Positions 1 through 7,969 are shown, counted from the stretch's first letter. The stretch is 12,101 nucleotides of DNA from Verrucomicrobiota bacterium (GCA_023430825.1 JAEYYL010000328.1:1-12101); one strand, 5' to 3'. Notes: a model not told the origin generated them from the sequence alone. Program-made: numbers and translations.

Positions 1-292
1 CGATCGCGACGTCGCCTGGCGGCAGCGCGCACCAGACGCGGAAACTCCAGAGGAAGTCGCGCCAGAGGTTGCGCGGGAGGTTCGCGGTGTGGGCGTCGCC
101 GTGCAGACGAAGATGGCGGAGGTTGCCTTCGCGTTCATCGTCGGGGAGGCCGGGCCAGCGGCGCGAAATCACGACGACGTCGTGGCCCTGCGCTGCGAAT
201 TCCCGGGCGAGGCCATGCCAGGATTTCTCCGACGCGCCGCCGGCGAGCGGCGGGACCGGGAGAAAAAAACCGACAACGATGGTGATTCTCAC
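1..292 (-). CDS. GT4-like glycosyltransferase, N-terminal part (3' end beyond window)
   Basis: This is the first 97 codons of a gene that runs off the left edge. The start is a GTG at 290-292 sharing four bases (GTGA) with the stop of the upstream glycosyltransferase. The protein opens MRITIVVGFFLPVPPLAGG, followed by a Ser-Glu-Lys-Ser-Trp-His-Gly-Leu helix and a second strand HDVVVISRRWPG. This is the usual Rossmann-type N-terminal acceptor domain of GT-B (GT4) glycosyltransferases, with a hydrophobic first strand, a Gly-rich loop, a helix and a second strand. The C-terminal nucleotide-sugar domain and catalytic motif lie outside the window, so the family call rests on the N-terminus alone. 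No Shine-Dalgarno sequence precedes the GTG (the upstream bases are pyrimidine-rich), so translation is probably coupled to the upstream gene. It is inferred to add a sugar to the same glycan as its neighbours; the sugar is unknown. Confidence 0.8.
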   Translation of the reverse strand, partial: MRITIVVGFFLPVPPLAGGASEKSWHGLAREFAAQGHDVVVISRRWPGLPDDEREGNLRHLRLHGDAHTANLPRNLWRDFLWSFRVWCALPPGDVAI

Positions 293-1503
293 GAGCGGGA
301 GGGAAGGGCGAAGCGCAGGGCGTCGAGCAGGCCGGCGGCGGCGACCGCGTAAGTGTATCCGGAAATCCGTGACGCGACGCGTTCGCGGAACGGGGCGAGG
401 TCGGCGGCGAGTGCGGCGGCGAGGCGGTCGCGCAGGTGCGCGGGATCGTCGGCGCGGAAAACCCAGCCGGTTTCGTTGTCGGTGACGAGGTCGCGCTGGC
501 AGCCGACGCGGTCGCTGACGAGCGCGGGGCGACCGAGGTGCATGGCCTCGTTCACGGCGAGTCCCCAGGTTTCGTAAAGTCCGCGGGAAGGCAGCGCGAA
601 GAGATCGCCGAGGAGGTAGCGCGACGGCATCTCGCTCTGGTTGGCGAAGGGCAGAAAGTGCACGCGGCCGGGCGGCGCGCGGTGAGCGAGAGCGAGCAGC
701 GCGTCTTTCTCCGGGCCTTCGCCGACGAAGACGAGAGCGGCGTCGCGGGACGGGAGAGAAAGGAACGCTTCGAGAAGTTCGCGTGGCTGCTTGGCGGGGA
801 GAAATTTTCCGGCGTAGAGAACCACGCGGGTCGACGGGGAAAGGCCGAGTTGCGCGCGGAGCTCGACGGCGGCGGCGCGCGGGCCGGGCAGCGCGGGATC
901 GAAGTGCGTGTGATCGACGGCGTGGGGCGCGAAGAAACGTTTGCGCGCCGGGACACCGAGGGTGGCGAAGTAGTCGCGGTTGGCGGCGCCGACGTAGGTG
1001 ACGGCGGCGAACTGCGCGTAGAGCAGGCGCAGGGCGAGGCGGGTGGCGGGCGGCGGCTGGGCGCGACCGAGGAAGTGCGAATCGCCGCGGAAGATCACCG
1101 GCACACCGCGGAGGCGGGCCCACGCGAGGACGTGGAGATGCGTGGCGTAGGCGTAGCCGAAGAGCAGAAGGGCGTCGGGGCGGAAAGCGGCGAGACGCGC
1201 GGTGACGCCGGGATTGCGCAGCCCGCCGAAGCGGTGCGTGCCGGGATCGCGGGCGATGTTGGGGACGAACTCATGATCGTAGCCGTCGAGGAGGTCGACA
1301 TCCCAGCGAAACGTGGCCTGGAACTCCGGATCGCGTCGCGGCTGCACGCCAAATTCCCACAGGTAAAACACACGAAGCGTCACGGCGGTGTGCGCGTGCA
1401 GCCAACGAAACCACGGGCTGTAATACTGCGTCGGATGCGACAGGACGATCGCGAGCCGCGGCGGTGCGGCGGCGGGGACGGCGGAGGACGCGGGTGGGGT
1501 CAC
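289..1503 (-). CDS. GT4 family glycosyltransferase
   Basis: The predicted protein has 404 residues, a normal length for GT4, with two GT-B domains. The N-terminal domain begins with LAIVLSHPTQYYSPWFRWL at about residues 17-35; the SHPTQYYSPWFR signature is familiar from GT4 enzymes of polysaccharide loci. The C-terminal nucleotide-sugar domain starts with VVLYAGKFLPAKQPRELLEAF (about 227-247), then VFVGEGPEKDALL (258-270) and the EX7E motif ETWGLAVNE (E311 and E319), which contacts the donor sugar-nucleotide in this family. The GTG at 1501-1503 is chosen because it overlaps the stop of the membrane-protein gene by four bases (GTGA) and gives a normal N-terminus. The frame stays open for over 430 codons further upstream, but that part is the shadow of the neighbouring gene and should not be joined on. 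The enzyme probably works at the cytoplasmic membrane face on a lipid-linked acceptor. Donor and acceptor are unknown. Confidence 0.92.
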   Translation of the reverse strand: MTPPASSAVPAAAPPRLAIVLSHPTQYYSPWFRWLHAHTAVTLRVFYLWEFGVQPRRDPEFQATFRWDVDLLDGYDHEFVPNIARDPGTHRFGGLRNPGVTARLAAFRPDALLLFGYAYATHLHVLAWARLRGVPVIFRGDSHFLGRAQPPPATRLALRLLYAQFAAVTYVGAANRDYFATLGVPARKRFFAPHAVDHTHFDPALPGPRAAAVELRAQLGLSPSTRVVLYAGKFLPAKQPRELLEAFLSLPSRDAALVFVGEGPEKDALLALAHRAPPGRVHFLPFANQSEMPSRYLLGDLFALPSRGLYETWGLAVNEAMHLGRPALVSDRVGCQRDLVTDNETGWVFRADDPAHLRDRLAAALAADLAPFRERVASRISGYTYAVAAAGLLDALRFALPSRS

Positions 1504-3044
1504 GTGGCCTTGAGCGTGATGCGTCGCGCGAAGAACCAGCCGATCACGGCGACGGGGACGAGCGCTTGAAACGTGGAGGTGACGAGCACGCTGGCGACCA
1601 TCTCGAAGGAGTCGGCGGTGCTGACGAAGATGATGAACACGAGAAAACCCTCGAGCGAGAGCAGCGGCTTGGAGCTGGATTTTTTCTCGAGCAGGCCGAA
1701 GAGCCAGCCGAGCGCGAAGCCGACGGCGAGGCTGCCCATGAGCGGGCCGAAGTTGCCGTAAGCTTCGGCGAGAAGACCCCAGGCGATGTAGGTGACGAAC
1801 GTGCTGTCGAGGGTCTGGCGGCCGAAATGCACGTTGAGCAGAACCTGGCCTTCGTGCGAACGGGGTTTGTCGGGCCAGAGGATGCGCGGGATCAGCAGCG
1901 CGGGAATCATCGTGTAGGTTTGCCCACGCAACGGCTCGACAGCGTCGGCGTCCATCTGGTCGATGACGTAGAGGATGTTCTGCAGATTGTTGACGCGGAG
2001 GAGGAGGCTCTGGCCGGATTTGACGGGCTGCTTGATCTGCCGCTGCTGCTGCTCCCAAAGCGAGTTGGTGGTCTCCTCGGTGGCGGTCATGATCGTCCAA
2101 CTCGCCTGAAACCACTGCGAGTAGCGATCGGGCATGTTGAGGAGCGTGGTCGCTTCGATGACGTCGTCCTCGCGATACCAATACAGGCCGCGCATCTCGA
2201 ACTTGCCGAGGTTGAGGAAGCCGAGGAGCGCGCCGACGATGATGACGTAGCGCCAGGGCATCTTGCCGCTGCCCCAGAAGAGGCCGACGGCGACGGAGAA
2301 GAGGAGAATGGCGACGGCGGAGAGGAGGAAGCCGGAGGCGGTGATGAGGGCGTTGGCGGCGAGCAGAATCCAGAAGGCGCTTTTCTGACCGCCGGTGAGA
2401 TAGCCTGCGGCGAGGAGCATCGAGACGAGGAACAAGCCGCACGAGGTGAGTGCGCTGACGAGCGCGAAGACGATCGGGAAGGAACCGGCGGGCAGGAGGG
2501 AAAAGAACGTGTTGAGCAGGCCGAGCAGCGAGAGCACCTGATAGGCGGTGGCGACGCCGATCATCGTGAAGCCGAGACGGCGGAGGCCGTCCATGCCGCC
2601 GGTGACCATGATGTTCAACAGGTGCGCCACGGGGCGGCCGCGCTGAGTGGAGTGGAGTCCGGTCCACCAGCCGGCGCTCATGGCGCCGAGGAACAGCAGC
2701 AGTTCGAGGCCGGCGCGGGTGGAGACTTCCGCCGGGTATAACTGGATCACCGGGTGGCGGACGAGGATGGGCAGGCCGTAGGCGACGAGATGTTGCGCGC
2801 ACATCATCGGCAGCATCGGGAGCCCGACGCCGGCGGTGCGCCAGGCGCCGAGTCCGATCAGCACGCCTGCGGACAGCAGCGCGAACGTGATCGCCCCGGG
2901 GCGGTTGTTGACGAAGAGATAGGCGGAGACGAGGCAGAGGATGAGGACGACGATGGGGTAGGCGCGCCGCAGGGCCGAACGCAGCTGAATGGCGAGGTCG
3001 TTCAGCCGCGTCTCGTAGGTGAAATCGAGGTTGGCGGTGGCCAT
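1500..3044 (-). CDS. Wzy-like polysaccharide polymerase candidate, multi-pass membrane protein
   Basis: The 514-residue protein has about ten or more hydrophobic segments (for example about 30-45, 50-68, 112-130, 158-178, 188-214, 222-255, 264-280, 423-450, 465-482, 485-506). A large hydrophilic loop lies between about 281 and 375, followed by a Pro/Trp-containing segment IPALLIPRILWPDKP (380-394). The IPR-(F/I)-LWPDKP motif and the GLLAEAYGNFGPLMG segment (423-437) recall O-antigen/exopolysaccharide polymerases of the Wzy type, which join lipid-linked repeat units on the periplasmic side. The ATG at 3042-3044 overlaps the upstream TAA by one base (TAATG). The 3' end overlaps the next glycosyltransferase by four bases. 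Four hand-counted 60-base lines inside the gene are 60-62% G+C, lower than most sampled neighbours, as is common for wzy genes. Wzy proteins diverge strongly, so a ligase or another membrane enzyme cannot be excluded. Confidence 0.72.
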   Translation of the reverse strand: MATANLDFTYETRLNDLAIQLRSALRRAYPIVVLILCLVSAYLFVNNRPGAITFALLSAGVLIGLGAWRTAGVGLPMLPMMCAQHLVAYGLPILVRHPVIQLYPAEVSTRAGLELLLFLGAMSAGWWTGLHSTQRGRPVAHLLNIMVTGGMDGLRRLGFTMIGVATAYQVLSLLGLLNTFFSLLPAGSFPIVFALVSALTSCGLFLVSMLLAAGYLTGGQKSAFWILLAANALITASGFLLSAVAILLFSVAVGLFWGSGKMPWRYVIIVGALLGFLNLGKFEMRGLYWYREDDVIEATTLLNMPDRYSQWFQASWTIMTATEETTNSLWEQQQRQIKQPVKSGQSLLLRVNNLQNILYVIDQMDADAVEPLRGQTYTMIPALLIPRILWPDKPRSHEGQVLLNVHFGRQTLDSTFVTYIAWGLLAEAYGNFGPLMGSLAVGFALGWLFGLLEKKSSSKPLLSLEGFLVFIIFVSTADSFEMVASVLVTSTFQALVPVAVIGWFFARRITLKAT

Positions 3045-4306
3045 TACGGGGAACAGGTCAGCCGGTGGAAAAACGCCGCGTGTTCGCGTGCGAGCAAGCG
3101 GGCTTCGCGGAGGTCGAGAGCGGATCGGTCGGCGGAACCATCCGGGAGAGTGTTCAGGCTCGCGCAGAAGGCTGCAACCCTCGCGGCGGCGTCGGCGGCC
3201 GCGAGGTCGACGAGGCAGCCGCCCGGGCCGGCGTGGGGTGCGAGCAGCCGGTGGAGGACCGTGTCACGGCGCGCGAGCGCGAGCCAGGGGCGGCCGGCGG
3301 CGAGGACGAGCCAGATCTTCGAGGGCGCGTATCCAGAATCGTCCGACCCGAGGATGAGATTGGCGCCGGCGGTTTGCAGCGCGGCGAGCGCGGCGAGGTA
3401 GGGAATGCGGGTGGGCGTTTCGGCGATCGCATCCGCGGTATGATGCGCGAGTGCGGTGCGACGGACCGGGCCTTTGCCGGCGCGCGGATCGTAGCTGCCG
3501 CCGCGAAAGTCGGCGCGAAGTCCGGGTGTGGCGCCGGAGGAGCGGGCCTGCGCGAATCCGGCGAGAAACATTTCCAGGGCGGGCTGGAGGTCGTCGCCGA
3601 GCCGTCCGAGGTAGCAAATGACCGAGCGAGCGATCGCGGGGGACGGCTGCGCGCGCGCGGCGAAAGCGAAATCGCGTGCGGACCAACCCATCGGCAGCGT
3701 GCAGCCCTGCGCGGTGGACCACCACGGATAACGTTGCGCGAGGCGGTCGAGATACGCGGAGGAGACGGCGACGACGCCGGCGCAGCGGCGGAGCGTCCAG
3801 GGTTCGAGCCAGCGAGCTTGCGCGGCGGCGAACCGGTATTTCCAGCCGCCGGGAGGGCGAGCGCCGGCGCGGTGCTGGTAATCGCTGCGCCACGGGTCCT
3901 GCAGATCGATCGCGAAGGGCACGCCGGTGTGGCGTCGCCAAATGCGCCCGAGAGGCAGACACGCGAACTGCGTGGTGGAGAAATAGACGAGGTCGAAGCG
4001 TCCGGTGCGGAGCAGGCGTTCGCCGGCGCGGCGCAGGGCGGGCCACGCGCGCCAAGCGATGTTGCCCAAACCGAGGGGGCGGGTGAGGCGTGCTGGCCAC
4101 GCGGATACACGGGTGACGGGCAGGCCGGGCGGCAGCGTGGCGAGGAGTTCGGGTTCGAGAGGCGCGTCGGCGGCGGAGGGATCGACGGTGAGGATTTCCG
4201 GCGTCCAGCCGAATTCCGGCAGGTGCGGCACGAGCATGCGCGCGCGCTGGCCGTCGGGCGCGCTGACGGGCGCGAAGTGCGGAGCGACGATGAGGACGCG
4301 TTTCAT
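3044..4306 (-). CDS. GT4-like glycosyltransferase with atypical C-terminal motif
   Basis: The 420-residue protein starts MKRVLIVAPHFAPVSAPDGQ with a following RARMLVPHLPEFGW helix, a typical GT-B N-terminal domain for GT4-like enzymes. Further conserved-looking segments are FDLVYFSTTQF (104-114), FAIDLQDPWRSDY (131-143), VVAVSSAYLDRL (178-189) and, opening the C-terminal domain, VICYLGRLGDDLQPALEMF (229-247). The expected donor-binding region reads ANLILGSDDSGYAPSKIWLVLAAGRPWLAL (315-344). The usual EX7E pair is not evident there, and the Glu often seen a few residues after Ser-Lys is replaced by Leu/Val. The ATG at 4304-4306 overlaps the preceding stop (ATGA); the upstream in-frame extension is Arg-rich and rejected. 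The stop overlaps the polymerase ATG (TAATG). It is probably a cytosolic or membrane-associated transferase for the same glycan; the substrate is unknown. Confidence 0.87.
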   Translation of the reverse strand: MKRVLIVAPHFAPVSAPDGQRARMLVPHLPEFGWTPEILTVDPSAADAPLEPELLATLPPGLPVTRVSAWPARLTRPLGLGNIAWRAWPALRRAGERLLRTGRFDLVYFSTTQFACLPLGRIWRRHTGVPFAIDLQDPWRSDYQHRAGARPPGGWKYRFAAAQARWLEPWTLRRCAGVVAVSSAYLDRLAQRYPWWSTAQGCTLPMGWSARDFAFAARAQPSPAIARSVICYLGRLGDDLQPALEMFLAGFAQARSSGATPGLRADFRGGSYDPRAGKGPVRRTALAHHTADAIAETPTRIPYLAALAALQTAGANLILGSDDSGYAPSKIWLVLAAGRPWLALARRDTVLHRLLAPHAGPGGCLVDLAAADAAARVAAFCASLNTLPDGSADRSALDLREARLLAREHAAFFHRLTCSP

Positions 4307-5343
4307 GCGGCGCGTCGGGCGACGAGCGTGCGGAAGAGATCGAGATACGACGCGGCGACGGCCGGGGCGGTGAAGCGGCGTTCGACGGCGGGGCGACACG
4401 CGCGGCGGTCGAGCGACGGAAGGCGCGCAATGGCGTCCGCACCGTCGGCGACAGTTTTAACAAGGAAGCCGGTTTCGCCGTGACGGACAATTTCGGGCAG
4501 CGCGCCGCGCGCAGTGGAGATCACCGGTGTGCCGCAGGCGAGTGCTTCGGCGAAGACGATGCCGAAGGGTTCGTCCCAACGAATCGGGACGAGCAGCGCG
4601 GCGGCCTGGCCGAGCAGGCGGTTTTTCGCGACGTCGTCGACTTCGCCGATCCACGCGATGCCGTCGCGGTCGAGATGCGGGGCGATTTCGCGCTCGAAGA
4701 AAGCGCGTTGGGGGGCGTCGTCGGAGCGGTTGCCCGCGAGAATCAGGCGGCGGCCGGCGGCGCGGGCGATGGCGATGGCGAGATCGGGGCCTTTCACATC
4801 GTCGAGCCGGCTGAGAAAAACGAGCGGAGCGTCGGCGGGGACGGCAGGGACGAAATCGAATTTTTCCAGCTCGACGAAATTGGGGATCGCGTGCCATTCG
4901 CCGCCGGCGCGGCGGCCCATGGTGCAGATGAATTCGCTGCAGCCGGTGAAGCGTAGCGTGCGTCCGCCGAGGCGAGAGGCCAGCGCAACCTGGCGTCCGC
5001 CGGTGTGACGCTGATAGGACATCACGACGGGTTGGCGCGTCGGCAGCACGGGCAGCAGATAGGCGAGGCGGGAGAAGCTGTGCACGACGTCGGGCGCGAA
5101 CGAGCGCACGGCGCGGCGCAGCGCAAGGGCGTTGCGCAGCGTGGCGGACGGGCCGCCGTCGGCGGGCGCGCGCCATGCGAAAAGCGCGTCGGCCGGCGCG
5201 GTGGACGCGGGATGCGCGAGCAGCGCGACTTGGTGACCGGCGGCGCGATAGTGGCGGAGCAGGCTGTCGACGATGCGCTCGATGCCGCCGTAGCCGGTGG
5301 GCGGCACGGGGATCATCGGATCGGCGGTGAGGAGGATGCGCAT
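4303..5343 (-). CDS. GT4 family glycosyltransferase
   Basis: At 346 residues this is a compact but complete GT4 enzyme. The N-terminus MRILLTADPMIPVPPTGYGG (1-20), followed by IERIVDSLLRHYRAAGH, carries the Gly-Tyr-Gly-Gly-Ile-Glu loop common in this family. The linker region contains FTGCSEFICTMGR (132-144) and WHAIPNFVELEKFDF (150-164), the usual junction before the donor domain. The donor domain has LVFLSRLDDVKGPDLAI (174-190), RLILAGN (199-205), and the EX7E motif EPFGIVFAE (E258 and E266), followed by ALACGTPVISTARGALPEIV (267-286). The ATG start is 15 bases after the stop of the upstream gene and has no clear Shine-Dalgarno sequence. The 3' end overlaps the next gene by four bases (ATGA). 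It is a retaining-type sugar transferase by family; the sugar is not predictable. Confidence 0.94.
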   Translation of the reverse strand: MRILLTADPMIPVPPTGYGGIERIVDSLLRHYRAAGHQVALLAHPASTAPADALFAWRAPADGGPSATLRNALALRRAVRSFAPDVVHSFSRLAYLLPVLPTRQPVVMSYQRHTGGRQVALASRLGGRTLRFTGCSEFICTMGRRAGGEWHAIPNFVELEKFDFVPAVPADAPLVFLSRLDDVKGPDLAIAIARAAGRRLILAGNRSDDAPQRAFFEREIAPHLDRDGIAWIGEVDDVAKNRLLGQAAALLVPIRWDEPFGIVFAEALACGTPVISTARGALPEIVRHGETGFLVKTVADGADAIARLPSLDRRACRPAVERRFTAPAVAASYLDLFRTLVARRAA

Positions 5344-5358
5344 CGTGGGCTCAGTGGC

Positions 5359-6336
5359 TCAAGCGATGGGAGCTCGAGGCGAGGAACGAAGGAAGGCCTC
5401 CCAAGCGGGGAGGTCGATCTCGCTGTGGCCGCACTGGGCGTCGGGTATTTTACCCTTGGATACGGAGTCGAGGAGAGCGGGTAGTAGAGAGAGGTAGGCG
5501 GTGGGTTTGCGGTTGGGGTGGAGCAGCCAGGCGCGTTCGTCGGCGAGGTTGAGACGGCGGACGCCGCGGCCGCCGAGCGCGCGGAAGAGGAGAATTTCGG
5601 GGCCGGGCGGATAACCGCGGTCGATGAAGCGGCGGAGGCGGTATTCCCAGCCGAGGCGGCCGCGCATCAACGGCAGGTGCGGCGCGAGGCGCTGACGATC
5701 GAGGAGGAAGCAGCGCGTGCTGAACCAGTCGTTGAGCCAGCCGTCGGGCACGCGTTGGGCGGGGCGGCCTTCGTGGAGCGATGGGGCGTCGTCGGCTGGA
5801 GTGTTGGCGAATCCGGGAGGGCTGATGCGTGGGGTGGTGAAGAGCGCGTTCGGGTAGTTGTCCCACACGCGCAGCGCTTCGGTGGGCCAGTCGAAGCCGG
5901 GGGCCTGGTGGAGGCACATGTCGGCGTCGTAGTGCAGCACGAAGCGCGTGCGCGGCGCGTCGATCGCGGCCCAGTAGGCCATGTTCGCGCAGCCGCCGTA
6001 GTCGTGGGTGTCGGTCATGCCGGGCGCGAGGTAACGGCGGGCGAGATCGGCGAAGCGTTGCGAGTGAGGTTCGAGGACGATGAGTTCGTCGAAGCAGCCG
6101 GCGGCACGAAGATCGTCGGCGATCTGGCGGATTTGTTGAGCGCGTTGCGAGAAGGCGGGTTCGGGAAGACGCTGGTCGGGAGCGAAGATGCGCGTGCGCT
6201 GCGGACGACAGAGGTCGACGACGGCGAGGCGGTGAGCGACGCCGGGATGCGCGCGCACGAGTCGGGGCACGGTGAGCGCGGCGTAGGCGGCGTCGCCGGC
6301 GGAGAGATTGATCTGCAGCGTGATGTCGGACGACAC
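5359..6336 (-). CDS. GT-A-like glycosyltransferase with a DXD motif
   Basis: The 325-residue protein matches no family that can be named with confidence, but it looks like a GT-A fold sugar transferase. It begins with a strand-helix pattern (ITLQINLSAGDAAYAAL), has a second strand FDELIVLEPH (82-91), and the segment GGCANMAYWAAID (114-126) before TRFVLHYDADMCLH (130-143). The D137-A-D139 triad is in the place of the metal- and nucleotide-binding DXD motif. A later patch, GWLNDWFSTRCFLLDRQRL (199-217), would fit the acceptor side. The C-terminal segment around HPNRKPTAYLSLLPALLD (273-290) is rich in basic and aromatic residues. A GTG at 6334-6336 is chosen; it lies 16 bases downstream of the previous stop and has no visible Shine-Dalgarno sequence. 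No membrane segment or signal peptide is seen. The context supports a polysaccharide role; the sugar is unknown. Confidence 0.82.
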   Translation of the reverse strand: MSSDITLQINLSAGDAAYAALTVPRLVRAHPGVAHRLAVVDLCRPQRTRIFAPDQRLPEPAFSQRAQQIRQIADDLRAAGCFDELIVLEPHSQRFADLARRYLAPGMTDTHDYGGCANMAYWAAIDAPRTRFVLHYDADMCLHQAPGFDWPTEALRVWDNYPNALFTTPRISPPGFANTPADDAPSLHEGRPAQRVPDGWLNDWFSTRCFLLDRQRLAPHLPLMRGRLGWEYRLRRFIDRGYPPGPEILLFRALGGRGVRRLNLADERAWLLHPNRKPTAYLSLLPALLDSVSKGKIPDAQCGHSEIDLPAWEAFLRSSPRAPIA

Positions 6337-6352
6337 GGCGAGGTGCTTGCGA

Positions 6353-7969
6353 TTAACGAGGATCGAGTCGACCGGTGACGAGGGTGGAGTGCGCGCCCTG
6401 CCAGGTGTCGGACACGGTGAAACGACTGTGATCGAGGGGCGCGGGGAGCGCGACGCCGGGGCGGCCGAGGACGTGGAGCGTCACGGGCGAGGAGGTGGAC
6501 CAGGCGAAGTCGGAGGGGACGCCGTGATAGCTGTGCTGCAAATCCTCGCCGACGCTGCGGCCGGCGAAATTCCAAAGCGCGCGACCGGGCCAGAGCAGGG
6601 ACATCTCCGGATCGGAAACGACGAGGAGGGCGGCGGGATCGGCGCGGTGGAGGTCGCGAAGTTTTGCGGGAAGCGTCTCGTCGGCGGGCAGGCTCCAGAG
6701 GGCGAGCGCGTGCGGCGAACGGGTGGCGTCGTGGCGTTGCGTGAGTTTGGCTGCCACGTAACAGAAACCGAAGGCGAGCGGGGCAACGACGTAGAGCGTG
6801 GCGGCAGCGGCGAGGAGCGGTCGCGTCAGACGTGCGCGCGCGGAGCGCCACCAGTCAAGCCCCTCGGCGAGGGCCACCGGCAATGCAGCGAGCGAAACCT
6901 GGGCGACGTGGCGCGGCATGCGATCGACGTCCGCGAAGAGCCAGAGTGTGGCGAGAATCGCGGTGAGGCCGGCGAGGGCGAAGGCGGCGAGCGAGCCTTC
7001 GATCGAGTCGGAGCGGCGACGCACGGCGCGCACGAGGAGGAAGATCAAGAGCAGGCCGCCGGGGAGTCCGAGCCAGGCGACGGCGTCGAGGGTGTGACCG
7101 CCGAATCCGAGAAGGCCCGGGTGAACGAGAACGAAGAAGAGCGGCCCGAAGGCGTCGGCGAGCGCGAGGGCGGGGTTGGCGATGGCCGAGAGGAAAAGTT
7201 CAGGCGACCAGGAGATCGTGCGCGGAGCGCCGAGCGGAGTGACGCCGCCATGCGTGCGGTCGATCAGCAGCCAGGCCAGCGGAGCTAGAGCGAGAAAGGC
7301 AACCAGCACGGCGGTGAGGCGGAGCGCCGGGCGGCGGTCGGGGGCGGTCCGCCAGAGCGACCAGGCTAGCGCGGCGACGGCGGCGAGCACGACGAGAAAC
7401 AGACTGAACTTCAGCCAGTAGGCGAAGCCGAGGGCGGCGCCGAGGAGCGCGAGGCGCCCGGCGTGTTGCCAGGCCGGATCGCGTGCCACGTTGGCGAGAG
7501 AAAGGAAAACCCACGGAGCGGCCGCGAAGGCGAGGATCTCGGCGGAGTAGCGGAAAAGGTTGGAGCTGCCGTAGCGCATCCACGGAAGGGATACAGCGAG
7601 GGCGAGCAGCCAGGAGTGCGGCAGCGGCTGACGGGCGAACCAGCGCGTCCAGCCGAGGCAGCCGGCGAGCAGCGCGACGAGCGTCAGCGCGCGGAGCAGG
7701 TGGCCGGCGGGAAGGTCGGCGGCGAGGCCGGGCAACAAAAGCAGAGAGGTGCCGGGTGCCCACCACCCGAGCCATTCGAGACGGTCGCGGGCGAGGTCGG
7801 CCGGATCGACGCGCGCGAGGGTGTTCCAATTCGGCGAGACGCCGGACTGGGATTGCTCGAGGGCGCGGAGGGGCAGCACCGGGTCGAAGAAGTGAAGACC
7901 CTGCGGGACGGCGAGGGTGACCAGCGCGAGCACGAGCCACGAGATGAAGGCGGCGCGGGTGGGCGTCAT
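6353..7969 (-). CDS. Multi-pass membrane protein, GT-C-like candidate
   Basis: The 538-residue protein has roughly ten to twelve hydrophobic segments between residues 8 and 405, then a soluble C-terminal tail of about 130 residues. After the first membrane segment (8-22) comes a loop of about 65 residues with HFFDPVLPLRALEQS (25-39), DPADLARDRLEWLGWWAPG (55-73) and acidic residues. A large first extracytoplasmic loop with Asp residues is typical of GT-C enzymes, which use polyprenyl-phosphate sugars (PMT/ArnT type). Another charged patch, FADVDRMPRHVAQ (345-357), lies late in the membrane part. The C-terminal tail has a strand-rich look (ALLVVSDPEMSLLW, 447-460). The ATG at 7967-7969 overlaps the upstream stop (ATGA); the in-frame extension before it is short and Arg-rich. 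The assignment is structural only. A role in modifying the lipid-linked glycan outside the membrane is an inference, and a non-enzymatic membrane protein is possible. Confidence 0.75.
   Translation of the reverse strand: MTPTRAAFISWLVLALVTLAVPQGLHFFDPVLPLRALEQSQSGVSPNWNTLARVDPADLARDRLEWLGWWAPGTSLLLLPGLAADLPAGHLLRALTLVALLAGCLGWTRWFARQPLPHSWLLALAVSLPWMRYGSSNLFRYSAEILAFAAAPWVFLSLANVARDPAWQHAGRLALLGAALGFAYWLKFSLFLVVLAAVAALAWSLWRTAPDRRPALRLTAVLVAFLALAPLAWLLIDRTHGGVTPLGAPRTISWSPELFLSAIANPALALADAFGPLFFVLVHPGLLGFGGHTLDAVAWLGLPGGLLLIFLLVRAVRRRSDSIEGSLAAFALAGLTAILATLWLFADVDRMPRHVAQVSLAALPVALAEGLDWWRSARARLTRPLLAAAATLYVVAPLAFGFCYVAAKLTQRHDATRSPHALALWSLPADETLPAKLRDLHRADPAALLVVSDPEMSLLWPGRALWNFAGRSVGEDLQHSYHGVPSDFAWSTSSPVTLHVLGRPGVALPAPLDHSRFTVSDTWQGAHSTLVTGRLDPR

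Noticed and set aside
436..1569. A 377-codon plus-strand reading frame
   Set aside because: It is antisense to a GT4 gene with an intact EX7E motif. Its composition is biased and no start context was found.
1464..2741. A 425-codon plus-strand reading frame
   Set aside because: It is antisense to the polymerase candidate, extremely rich in Glu, Asp and Gly (the mirror of hydrophobic codons), and has no recognisable motif.
289..2802. A single 837-residue minus-strand reading frame covering one glycosyltransferase and much of the next gene
   Set aside because: Only the part from 1503 downward looks like a protein family. The upstream part is an Arg/Pro/His-rich shadow of the membrane-protein gene read in another frame. 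The GTG at 1503 is the better start.
3651..3660. Short CG-alternating runs (also near 4237)
   Set aside because: They are short, lie inside coding sequence and are expected at this base composition. There is no inverted repeat or hairpin with a T-run to suggest a regulatory element.
3065..4483. A 472-codon plus-strand reading frame
   Set aside because: It lies antisense to clear glycosyltransferase genes, is Glu/Gly/Ala/Arg-rich without domain signatures, and is expected from the codon bias of the opposite strand at high G+C.
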